DNA from: Oscillospiraceae bacterium
GTDB taxonomy: Bacteria; Bacillota; Clostridia; Oscillospirales; Oscillospiraceae
NCBI GenBank assembly: GCA_017410075.1
Contig: JAFQRK010000032.1
Coordinates: forward strand, 1-64,000
Direction: 5' to 3'
DNA length: 64,000 nucleotides
The stretch's first letter is position 1. Each line of letters begins with the position of its first letter. Under the pieces are notes generated by a model. It ran no database searches and was not told the origin of the DNA. It was given only the letters and a program-made list of their open reading frames with translations. Below are positions 1-6,099 of the stretch, one piece after another. Both the position numbers and the translations under genes were made by a program.

Positions 1-119
1 TACAGCCGATAGCCGGCATCCGTTACCTCGGTGGGTTTCAGCAGGCCGATCTGATCGTAATGGTGCAGCGTCCGCACACTGACACCGGTGCGCTTGCTCA
101 CTTGTGCAACCGTCATCAT
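1..119 (-). CDS. MerR-family transcriptional regulator, N-terminal part (runs off the left edge)
   Basis: The reverse strand reads from ATG at 119 with an AGGAGG site just upstream and stays open to the window edge, giving 39 residues. The sequence TVAQVSKRTGVSVRTLHHYD followed by QIGLLKP is the winged helix-turn-helix of MerR/TipA-type activators, which bind a long-spacer promoter and unwind it when an effector binds. The effector domain lies outside the window, so the signal cannot be named. Family assignment is firm; the subfamily is unknown. Confidence 0.85.
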   Translation of the reverse strand, partial: MMTVAQVSKRTGVSVRTLHHYDQIGLLKPTEVTDAGYRL

Positions 120-149
120 GCGCATCCCTCCTCTTAGCAATATCATATA

Positions 150-605
150 CTATGACGTTACGTTAGAGTCAAGAGGTTTTTGCAGATTGATTACAATTTT
201 CTTTTGGCGCTTGGCTTTTTCGGCGTACCTGTGTGCGCCGCCCCAGGAGTGGGTGATGTAGGTGACGACAAAATTTGATTGCCAGAGCATCCAGTTATTG
301 CGCCAGGAGATGGCATAGTGTGGGTGGACGGACTCAATTCCCTCCGGGAGCATAGTGTCAGAGTAATCATCGTATTCAGTCTTCTTGCCGTGCATATAGG
401 CCAGCACAACTGCATAGTTGATCTGCGGGTATTCTTGCTTTAATTTCTTTAGTTCGCTATGCACATAAGCATCAAATAGCCCCTGGTGTCCCACATAGAA
501 CATATCCACGTCGTGATTGGTTATCAGATCTACAAGAGCCTCTCTTAACCTCGGCCTTATCCTCTCCGGGCAATCCCGATGGCCGAAAAATGTACATGAA
601 CGCAT
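150..605 (-). CDS. SLOG-family protein (YpsA/DUF1273-like)
   Basis: This 151-residue protein begins MRSCTFFGHRDCPE, the FFGHRD opening typical of short SLOG (Rossmann-like nucleotide-ligand binding) proteins of Firmicutes. It continues with an alternating alpha/beta pattern and a conserved WGGAHRYAEKA segment near the C-terminus. SLOG domains are proposed to bind nucleotide or ADP-ribose-like ligands, often in conflict systems, but no reaction is established for this short type. It is divergent from the small HTH gene at 697, and a promoter and an inverted repeat lie between them. The family call rests on the N-terminal motif and size; function is unknown. Confidence 0.6.
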   Translation of the reverse strand: MRSCTFFGHRDCPERIRPRLREALVDLITNHDVDMFYVGHQGLFDAYVHSELKKLKQEYPQINYAVVLAYMHGKKTEYDDYSDTMLPEGIESVHPHYAISWRNNWMLWQSNFVVTYITHSWGGAHRYAEKAKRQKKIVINLQKPLDSNVTS

Positions 606-611
606 AGTTTC

Positions 612-644
612 ACCCCTTTTGGGTTATTTTAACTCAAAAGGGGT
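612..644. repeat. 15-bp inverted repeat between divergent genes (operator-like)
   Basis: ACCCCTTTTGGGTTA at 612-626 is mirrored at 630-644 with a 3-nt centre and one G-T mismatch. It overlaps the -10 region of the minus-strand promoter of the SLOG gene and lies about 50 bp before the HTH gene. It may be an operator for the HTH protein, or a hairpin in the SLOG leader. Confidence 0.5.
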
Positions 645-655
645 AATCTTTTCAA
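626..655 (-). promoter_or_regulatory. Predicted promoter of the SLOG gene
   Basis: On the minus strand TTGAAA (650-655) and TAAAAT (626-631) are separated by 18 bp. The -10 box and most of the spacer lie inside the inverted repeat at 612-644, so a protein bound there would block transcription. Confidence 0.45.
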
Positions 656-696
656 GTGCATAACGGTATCATTTTACTTAGAAAGAGGTGATACCT

Positions 697-939
697 ATGA
701 CCGTAGGCGAAGCTGTCCGGCAAAGAATCATTCAACTGTGCCAAGAACGAGATATCTCCATTAATAAGCTGAGTAGCATTAGCGGTGTTACACAATCCAC
801 CGTCAACAACATCGTTAGCGGCAGAAACAACAGCGCCACTGTGTCTACCATCAAAAAGCTGTGTGATGGTTTGGGTATTACCATCGATGAGTTTTTTCAC
901 TCAAATTTATTTGCAGGTTTAGAGCAAGAAATCAAATAA
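697..939 (+). CDS. Small HTH (XRE/Cro-C1 type) regulator
   Basis: An 80-residue protein made almost entirely of one Xre-type helix-turn-helix: RQRIIQLCQERDISINKLSS then GVTQSTVNNIVSG, and DGLGITIDEFF as the last helix. ATG 697 is chosen because the upstream in-frame GTG (688) lies inside the ribosome binding site GAGGTGATACCT. It is divergent from the SLOG gene and co-directional with the methyltransferase 78 bp downstream, so it could act as the control protein of that operon or of the inverted repeat at 612-644. Its target is inference. Confidence 0.8.
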   Translation: MTVGEAVRQRIIQLCQERDISINKLSSISGVTQSTVNNIVSGRNNSATVSTIKKLCDGLGITIDEFFHSNLFAGLEQEIK

Positions 940-969
940 TTACAAGGATCGCCCTCTGATGCCCCTATT

Positions 970-999
970 TTGCATTCTGGGTTGCCTATTTGATAATCT
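970..999 (+). promoter_or_regulatory. Possible promoter of the methyltransferase operon
   Basis: TTGCAT (970-975) and TAATCT (994-999) have an 18-bp spacer and sit just before the AGGAG site of the methyltransferase. GATAAT at 992-997 is an alternative -10. The match is moderate. Confidence 0.4.
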
Positions 1000-1017
1000 T
1001 AGTCAGGAGAAAAAGAT

Positions 1018-2112
1018 ATGCCAATAGAAATATACTCTTTTTTCTCTGGGGTTGGGTTTCTTGATCTTGGATTTGAGAACGCAGGTTTCGATATTGTCTT
1101 CGTTAACGAACATGAGGAGCGGTTTTTAAACTCTTATCAATATGCAAGGAGAAACAATCAACATTTTCCTCGTTATGGTTATAGCCACGAAGATATTCGA
1201 GTGTTCTTGTCCGACGATAGATGGAACGAAGCTTTCCCAGAGTATAATATCGACGGCGACAATGTGATAGGGTTCATTGGTGGCCCTCCCTGTCCTGATT
1301 TTTCAGCAGCAGGAAAAAATAAGGGGGCTACTGGAGAAAACGGCCAACTAACTGGCGTATATGTTGATCTTATTATTAAGCGGCAACCAGATTTCTTCGT
1401 TCTAGAGAACGTCAAAGGACTATATCGGACAAAAAAACACAAAATATTCTACGAGAAGATCAAACAAAAGCTATATCGAGCCGGGTATTCCTTATTTGAT
1501 TCTGTTGAAAACTCACTTGAATATGGAGTGCCACAATATAGGGATCGACTCTTTTTAATAGGATTCAAGCGCCGTCGTTTTGGCACAAGACTACAATACC
1601 GATTTGGCCGTAACAAAATATATAATCTCCAGAATGTTCTAAACATCAACTGGCCAACAACAAACCCATTTATTGAAAATGGCGTTCTTGCGATGCCTGA
1701 TGGTATTATTCCTGAACTTACCGTGGAACACTGGTTTTTGCAAAATCAGGTAGCTACTCATCCCAATGCACAGGATGTTTTTGGTATTCGAAGTGAAGAA
1801 CGCTTTCAAAATATTCCGGAAGGTAACTCTGGTGGAAAATCTTTTAAGCGCCTACATCGTTGGCGCTACTCCCCGACTGCTGCATACGGCAACAATGAAG
1901 TGCATCTTCACCCTTATCTCCCGCGTAGAATAAGTGTCGCCGAAGCACTTGCAATACAATCTCTGCCGGCATTTTTCGAATTGCCTGCGGATCTTCCTTT
2001 ATCTGCGAAATTCAAAATGGTTGGCAACGGCGTTCCCTATCTTCTAGCACGGGGTATTGCAGACGATTTATATGAGTGGATTACCGCTTTTATAGAGAGA
2101 ATAGGAGAATGA
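1018..2112 (+). CDS. DNA (cytosine-5-)-methyltransferase
   Basis: This 364-residue protein has the ordered motifs of C5 cytosine methyltransferases: the SAM-binding FFSGVGFLDLGF near residues 8-19, the catalytic GGPPCPDFS with Cys92, ENV at 130-132, QYRDRLFLIG at 173-182, and GNGVP near the C-terminus. Between the last two lies a target-recognition region without recognisable similarity. The reaction is SAM-dependent 5-methylation of cytosine in a DNA site that cannot be read from sequence. ATG 1018 follows AGGAG. The stop lies 1 nt before the start of the nucleotidyltransferase-fold gene, so the three genes to 3887 look like one translationally coupled operon. No classical restriction endonuclease gene is adjacent. 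The region is visibly AT-rich, which suggests recent transfer. Confidence 0.93.
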   Translation: MPIEIYSFFSGVGFLDLGFENAGFDIVFVNEHEERFLNSYQYARRNNQHFPRYGYSHEDIRVFLSDDRWNEAFPEYNIDGDNVIGFIGGPPCPDFSAAGKNKGATGENGQLTGVYVDLIIKRQPDFFVLENVKGLYRTKKHKIFYEKIKQKLYRAGYSLFDSVENSLEYGVPQYRDRLFLIGFKRRRFGTRLQYRFGRNKIYNLQNVLNINWPTTNPFIENGVLAMPDGIIPELTVEHWFLQNQVATHPNAQDVFGIRSEERFQNIPEGNSGGKSFKRLHRWRYSPTAAYGNNEVHLHPYLPRRISVAEALAIQSLPAFFELPADLPLSAKFKMVGNGVPYLLARGIADDLYEWITAFIERIGE

Positions 2113-2113
2113 T

Positions 2114-2737
2114 ATGCCTGCTCAGGAAAGTTTAAAGACAGATTTGCTAACACTCGACCCGAAAGAGTTTTACATGAAGCACATTGTAAAATCACACAAT
2201 TGGTATTTTTCCAATTATCTGCAAATCCCAGCTGATGAGTTAGTAGACAGAATGGATTTCTTCAAAGAAATTGTTTCCTCGAATCTAGATATAAACTTCC
2301 ATAGCCTACAAATTGTAGGCAGTGCTAAAACTGGATATAGTCTATCGCCTAAAAAAGTTTTACACCCATTTCATGATGAAATCCCGGGGACTCCTGCTTC
2401 TGATATTGATATTGCGATTGTTTCGCAAAAATTATATGAAAAGTACTGGAATTTACTAAGGCATGTGAAAGGCATCCAGTACAAGCGTTATTATAACAAC
2501 TTGACTGCTTCTATTTTTCGAGGGTATATTAACGACAAGGATTTAGCAGAAATCAAAGGCATATCTCGTGAATGGGATGACCTGGTGAGACCTATAAATG
2601 TTGAATTGCAGGATCAGCTGGGCTTTGTTCATCCAATTACATATAGAGTGTATCGCAGTTGGGATGATTTGGAAGACTACCAACTAGGCGGTATTGCTAA
2701 AGCACGAAAAGCATTGGAGGAGTGCAAAGATGTTTAA
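2114..2737 (+). CDS. Nucleotidyltransferase-fold protein of the methyltransferase operon
   Basis: The 207-residue protein shows IVGSAKTGYSLSP (GS at 69-70) followed by SDIDIAIVS (Asp97 and Asp99). This is the G-S plus D-x-D arrangement of the polymerase-beta-like nucleotidyltransferase fold, with a 22-residue insert between the motifs. The third carboxylate is not obvious. It contains no HEPN partner, membrane segment or signal peptide. The start follows AGGAG one base after the methyltransferase stop, and the end overlaps the DUF262 gene by 8 nt. Such proteins can transfer a nucleotide to protein or RNA, or make nucleotide signals; which applies is unknown. The fold call is moderately secure and the role in defence is inference from context. 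Confidence 0.65.
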   Translation: MPAQESLKTDLLTLDPKEFYMKHIVKSHNWYFSNYLQIPADELVDRMDFFKEIVSSNLDINFHSLQIVGSAKTGYSLSPKKVLHPFHDEIPGTPASDIDIAIVSQKLYEKYWNLLRHVKGIQYKRYYNNLTASIFRGYINDKDLAEIKGISREWDDLVRPINVELQDQLGFVHPITYRVYRSWDDLEDYQLGGIAKARKALEECKDV

Positions 2738-3887
2738 TTTTACGGACACCAGAAAGACTATAAATGAAATTTCAACAATGTTTTCCGATGGGAGTCTTGT
2801 TGTTGATAACACATATCAAAGAAGATCTGTATGGAGTGAGAAAGATAAGATTCGCTTGGTTGAAACAATTCTACTGAAACTGATCATTCCTGTTCTCTTC
2901 TTTTGGAAAGCAGAAACAGACCCAGAGACCGGTATATCAACCACCCACATTGTTGACGGCCAGCAGCGAATCAAAGCAATTTATTCTTTTATCGAAAATG
3001 AGTTTAAGCTTAAACCGCAATATTTGCTTGATAAGACTGCTCGTGAAAAGTATGGTAATAAGTACTTTCGAGACCTTGACCAAGAAGACAAGAAAGCATT
3101 TTGGAATTATCAGCTTATGGTAATCGATATCGACCCTCAAGCCACCCGTGAGGACATCATTACGATGTTCAACAGACTTAATCTTACCGACTACAGCCTC
3201 AATGATCAAGAAAAGCGGAACAGCGTTTCTGGAGAGTTTGCATCTCTTGCTAGAGAATTGTCTGAAATTCCAATTTGGGAAGAACGGCACCTATTCACAA
3301 TACCTGATGTGCGCCGCATGAAGGATGTTGAATTTTGCGCTTCCTTGGTGCTTCTATATAGAAAGGGGATAATCGACCAAACTGATCAATCTGCACTTAA
3401 CAACGCATATGAGGAATTACAATCAGGATACTCTGATGCAGAAACTGATAAGCAAGCTGTAATTGATGCGATTAACACGGTTTCCCTGTTCTTTGTTTCA
3501 GATGAAGTAACTAAATTTTTAAAGAAGAAGACACAACTCTATACGCTGTTCTCTGTTGTATTCTATATGCAAAGAAACTCTATTTCTGTAATTGACGAAC
3601 ACACGAAAAACCTGTGTAATTTTGTAAGGCTATACTCTGTGTTTAGTAATGATATCGATTTGGTTGACACGGCAACCGATCCGGAGAAGACGTTATTTGA
3701 TTGGCTAAAAAAGTACAAGTTAGCTTCTTCTGAAGGCCTAAACAAGCATACCAATCGTATGATTCGTTTCAATGTCCTGAAAGATTTTCTATTTAATATA
3801 GATCAGTCATTAATTGATGCAGAGGGAACTTTATACAACAAACTGCTTGCATCAGAATCGGCAATAAATGAGGATCCAGAGGAATAA
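2730..3887 (+). CDS. DUF262 domain protein (GmrS/ParB-like NTPase fold)
   Basis: The 385-residue product has the two DUF262 hallmarks: YQRRSVWSEKDKIRLVETIL at 29-48, and HIVDGQQRIKAIYSF at 73-87, which forms the nucleotide-binding DGQQR core. In GmrSD-type type IV restriction enzymes this domain binds and hydrolyses NTP and drives a DUF1524 HNH nuclease. Here no DUF1524 H-x-x-P motif is visible in the C-terminal half. ATG 2730 is chosen over the in-frame ATG at 2694 because GGAGG lies 8-10 bases before it and it overlaps the upstream stop by 8 nt. A strong terminator follows. The likely role is the effector or NTP-sensing arm of a three-gene defence operon; this is inference. Confidence 0.85.
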   Translation: MFNFTDTRKTINEISTMFSDGSLVVDNTYQRRSVWSEKDKIRLVETILLKLIIPVLFFWKAETDPETGISTTHIVDGQQRIKAIYSFIENEFKLKPQYLLDKTAREKYGNKYFRDLDQEDKKAFWNYQLMVIDIDPQATREDIITMFNRLNLTDYSLNDQEKRNSVSGEFASLARELSEIPIWEERHLFTIPDVRRMKDVEFCASLVLLYRKGIIDQTDQSALNNAYEELQSGYSDAETDKQAVIDAINTVSLFFVSDEVTKFLKKKTQLYTLFSVVFYMQRNSISVIDEHTKNLCNFVRLYSVFSNDIDLVDTATDPEKTLFDWLKKYKLASSEGLNKHTNRMIRFNVLKDFLFNIDQSLIDAEGTLYNKLLASESAINEDPEE

Positions 3888-3894
3888 ACAAAAT

Positions 3895-3940
3895 CCCTAG
3901 ATTAGCGTGTCATAGGCACAAGCTAATCTAGGGTTCTTCT
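3895..3940 (+). terminator. Terminator of the methyltransferase operon
   Basis: A 12-bp perfect stem CCCTAGATTAGC (3895-3906) / GCTAATCTAGGG (3922-3933) is followed by TTCTTCTTT. The left arm is preceded by AAACAAAAT, so it could also act on minus-strand transcripts. The last codons of the small minus-strand gene lie within it. Confidence 0.8.
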
Positions 3941-4073
3941 TTCTATTATAAACTTTACTGTTTATCGGCTTGCGCGTAACCGGATTGAGATCGCCCCAGG
4001 TTTTACGCTTACCATTATCGATTTTCTTTTTTTCCTTCTTAGAGAGTTTTTCATATGCAATATATTTCTTCAT
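3897..4073 (-). CDS. Small basic conserved-type protein (58 aa), function unknown
   Basis: The reverse strand encodes 58 residues beginning MKKYIAYEKLSKKEKKKID with a later WGDLNPVTRKPIN motif and a lysine/arginine-rich middle. I recall similar short basic proteins (KLSKK...W....NPVTR..N.K.YNRKK) in Firmicute accessory regions, without known function. ATG 4073 is preceded by GGAG at about 10 nt. It has no signal peptide or membrane segment. Its 3' end runs through the stem of the operon terminator at 3895-3940 and its stop codon is TAG at 3897-3899. It lies between the DUF262 gene (convergent) and the chaperone-toxin module (same strand). Confidence 0.6.
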   Translation of the reverse strand: MKKYIAYEKLSKKEKKKIDNGKRKTWGDLNPVTRKPINSKVYNRKKNPRLACAYDTLI

Positions 4074-4139
4074 GTGGTTACTCCATAAAAATGCTTTATT
4101 ACAATTTGAGCTGCGATGAATTACCTATAGTCTAATCAA

Positions 4140-4163
4140 GCCTCCGGCTAAGCCGGAGGCTTT
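4140..4163 (-). terminator. Inverted repeat after the toxin-antitoxin-chaperone module
   Basis: GCCTCCGGCT (4140-4149) and AGCCGGAGGC (4151-4160) form a very GC-rich hairpin with a minimal loop, 26 bp past the SecB-like stop. The T-tract is poor on both strands, so it may be a weak terminator or an mRNA 3' stabiliser. Confidence 0.5.
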
Positions 4164-4188
4164 GAAATAGAGAATCCGTTAAAACGTT

Positions 4189-4635
4189 TTATTTGTCGCT
4201 ATTGTTTCTTTCCTTGTAGTATTGAATAATGTTCACCATTGGCAAAAGAATCTTACCCTCAGCATATGTTAAGCTTGAGATTGCTTCAATCTTTGCACGT
4301 GCAATTGAATACAATGCCGCTCCGCCGTTGATATTAAGCAAGCCCATAAAATCTTCATCAGATATTTCAGCTGGTGAAGAAAACGCGCCCTCGATCACCA
4401 AATCAAAAGTATCCGGATCCAGCTCTTGGTTTTCCTGTAATACTGCCACATTAATATGCATTAGTAGCTTTCCCATTTTGCAATCATCATTAAGAATAGG
4501 TTTGCTGCACTTAATATCTAGGCTAAATTCTCTCTTGTTCTCATTGGTAATCTTAAACATCTTCGATTTAACTTCTAAACTATGTACGGAAGACGCAATA
4601 ATATCAAGATTTGCTGTAATTTCATTTAATTTCAT
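4189..4635 (-). CDS. SecB-like chaperone of a toxin-antitoxin-chaperone (TAC) module
   Basis: The 148-residue protein has the SecB-like pattern: an amphipathic strand region, then SSPAEISDEDFMGLLNINGG, then ALYSIARAKIEAISSLT and ILLPMVNIIQYY, matching the C-terminal part of SecB in which helices pack on the sheet. General SecB is a proteobacterial export chaperone. In Firmicutes this type is known mainly as the third gene of TAC modules, where it protects an unstable antitoxin. Its ATG (4635) overlaps the antitoxin stop by 1 nt, so translation is coupled. Assignment rests on the pattern plus gene order toxin-antitoxin-chaperone. Confidence 0.8.
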   Translation of the reverse strand: MKLNEITANLDIIASSVHSLEVKSKMFKITNENKREFSLDIKCSKPILNDDCKMGKLLMHINVAVLQENQELDPDTFDLVIEGAFSSPAEISDEDFMGLLNINGGAALYSIARAKIEAISSLTYAEGKILLPMVNIIQYYKERNNSDK

Positions 4636-5027
4636 TATGCTGCATCCTCACTTCCTGCGTTATTCATACTAGGTTTCCAGTCGACCCAATCTTTTATATC
4701 AATACTAGGTTTCTTAGGCATAACAAAGGCAATATTTTGGACCATTAATTCGCGATCGACAATACATGGGTCAAACGAAAGGTTCAATTTCTCGCAGATT
4801 CCAATAAGTGTTGTAATTGAAAAGTTGTAGGTCCCACTCTCCCAGCGAGAAATCATCCCCTGCGTAACTCCCATAAATTTTGCAAAGGCTTTTTGATCGA
4901 GTCCCATTTTAGTTCTCTTGGTGTAAATTTTGGCGGAAATAACTGCTAGGGTTTTTTCAATTTTCAGTTGTTCCTCCGAAATTCCGTTGGTCAACCAGGA
5001 TGTGGTTTCAACGTTTTGGCGTTTCAT
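4635..5027 (-). CDS. HigA-like HTH antitoxin with putative chaperone-addiction tail
   Basis: The 130-residue protein has an Xre-type HTH at about residues 37-82 (GLDQKAFAKFMGVTQGMISR, then WESG). It then extends into a tail containing VMPKKPSIDIKDWVDWKPS with Trp114 and Trp117. In studied TAC systems the antitoxin ends in a short aromatic chaperone-addiction (ChAD) stretch that is aggregation-prone and is bound by the SecB-like partner; this tail fits that role by position and composition. ATG 5027 follows GGAGGAG. The gene lies 29 bp after the toxin. It should repress the promoter at 5473-5501 through the palindrome there. The HTH call is firm, the ChAD call is inference. Confidence 0.82.
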   Translation of the reverse strand: MKRQNVETTSWLTNGISEEQLKIEKTLAVISAKIYTKRTKMGLDQKAFAKFMGVTQGMISRWESGTYNFSITTLIGICEKLNLSFDPCIVDRELMVQNIAFVMPKKPSIDIKDWVDWKPSMNNAGSEDAA

Positions 5028-5056
5028 AACACTCCTCCAAAGATTCTATATATATT

Positions 5057-5443
5057 TTATTCTATTATTGATTTTAACCTGTTTTCAGCGATCTTAATCG
5101 CAGAGCGATAATCACTTCCCGTTTTTTTGCTAGTCTCTTTAAAAGTATGCAGTAAATATACCTCTCCGTTATCCACATACGCATAAATCACTCTGGGATT
5201 TTTGGGTGACTTAGGGTATCTAATTGCATACATCTTAGGGTCGCTGTTTTCAAGCGGTTCGAAGTCCCGATCTGATAAGGCGACATATCCAGAATCATCC
5301 AGTACATACAGCTTTCGACGAAGCCAATTATGGTATCGTCCATCAGTCTTCTTTTCACTTACGACTTTTTCAAACTCTTCAGCGAAGCCCTCGACTGCAT
5401 ATATTCTGTTGAACCCATTAAGTTTAAGAACCTGCAATGTCAA
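5057..5443 (-). CDS. HigB/RelE-superfamily toxin of the TAC module
   Basis: The product has the HigB-like pattern: a basic middle (KKTDGRYHNWLRRKLYVLD), then a strand ending YAYVDNGEVYLLHTFKETSKK, where the LLHTFKE..KKT element is the C-terminal strand and loop of host-inhibition RelE/HigB proteins that cut mRNA on the ribosome. The in-frame ATG at 5452 directly abuts the AAAAGG site, so translation more likely starts at TTG 5443 (128 residues, spacing about 9). Gene order toxin-antitoxin-chaperone is the usual TAC order. The family call is good; RNA cleavage is inferred from relatives. Confidence 0.8.
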   Translation of the reverse strand: MTLQVLKLNGFNRIYAVEGFAEEFEKVVSEKKTDGRYHNWLRRKLYVLDDSGYVALSDRDFEPLENSDPKMYAIRYPKSPKNPRVIYAYVDNGEVYLLHTFKETSKKTGSDYRSAIKIAENRLKSIIE

Positions 5444-5472
5444 GCTACACATCCTTTTCGTGAGATGCCTTA

Positions 5473-5501
5473 ATTATATTACTTATAAGTAATATAGTCA
5501 A
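5473..5501 (-). promoter_or_regulatory. Consensus promoter of the TAC module with built-in palindromic operator
   Basis: On the minus strand TTGACT (5496-5501) and TATAAT (5473-5478) are spaced by 17 bp. A perfect 22-bp palindrome (5475-5496, core ATTACTTATAAGTAAT) fills the whole spacer and touches both boxes, which is an ideal site for autorepression by the antitoxin. Confidence 0.85.
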
Positions 5502-5794
5502 GCCCTAATGCGAAAATTTTCTACAAAATAGCACAGAATGTGTTAACTTTCCACATTGTATTGATTTTTAAGTACAACATATCGGACTGAATAAGCCGTG
5601 TATGCTACATCAGTATCTGCACAAGCAACCACAAAAAACGCTAAAGAATCCCCGCTATATTATACAATAATAACACCGCAAAACCTGTCTCTTTTAGTCT
5701 ACAACTGCAAGGATGGTAAAAAGAAACACAATGGTGTGCCCATGACTACAATTCATAATATTGTCTTCTTTAAGCATTGTCGCCTATAAAAACA
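5502..5794. other. Intergenic stretch without a supported gene
   Basis: An AT-rich stretch between the TAC promoter and the Fic operon terminator. A 63-codon plus-strand reading frame (5598-5789) has no ribosome binding site and no recognisable pattern, so I see no gene here. It may mark the right edge of the AT-rich island. Confidence 0.5.
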
Positions 5795-5821
5795 GGGCCG
5801 TCCGGGGTAACCGGGCGGCCC
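5795..5821 (-). terminator. Terminator of the Fic operon
   Basis: GGGCCGTCCGG (5795-5805) pairs with CCGGGCGGCCC (5811-5821), and on the minus strand the stem is followed by TGTTTTTAT. It lies 12 bp after the stop of the 87-residue gene. Confidence 0.8.
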
Positions 5822-5832
5822 TTTGCGTTGGG

Positions 5833-6096
5833 TTAGGTGTTCAATTCTTGGGAGAGGCGGTGGGAGAGTTTGAGGGCGGCGATGAAGCCGGATTGTTGGT
5901 GCAGGCGGCAGAGGTTACAGGTCAGGTCGATGATGGCATCCTTCTCCTTGAGGGATTTATCGGACAGGGCGTTATAGAGATCATCGAAAGCCTGTTTGAT
6001 CTCGTCGGTATCGTCGGTGCAGACGTGCTCGTAATAGGTATTGTACAGGAGCTCCAGGACTGTGTCGGCATCGGAGCAGAGTTTCTTCATATCCAT
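5833..6096 (-). CDS. Small acidic helical protein downstream of the Fic-fold gene
   Basis: An 87-residue protein predicted to be all helical (LYNTYYEHVCTDDTDEIKQA, LSDKSLKEKDAIIDLTCNLC, then GFIAALKLSHRLSQEL). It has no signal peptide or membrane segment. It resembles short Clostridia proteins of unknown function (possibly the DUF6809 type; low confidence). It starts 3 bp after the Fic-fold stop and shares the terminator at 5795-5821, so the two are co-transcribed. The position is that of an antitoxin or partner of Fic, but no FicA-type inhibitory S/T-x-x-x-E-G/N motif is visible. Confidence 0.65.
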   Translation of the reverse strand: MDMKKLCSDADTVLELLYNTYYEHVCTDDTDEIKQAFDDLYNALSDKSLKEKDAIIDLTCNLCRLHQQSGFIAALKLSHRLSQELNT

Positions 6097-6099
6097 AGC

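Noticed and set aside
1018..2112. Classical type II restriction-modification pair
   Set aside because: No PD-(D/E)XK, HNH or GIY-YIG motif is recognisable in either partner gene, so a standard endonuclease cannot be named.
4229..4672. 147-codon frame antisense to the SecB-like gene
   Set aside because: No ribosome site, and the minus-strand SecB-like pattern with its 1-nt overlap is much better supported.
5598..5789. 63-codon plus-strand frame between TAC promoter and Fic terminator
   Set aside because: No ribosome binding site, no recognisable pattern, and low-complexity AT-rich composition.
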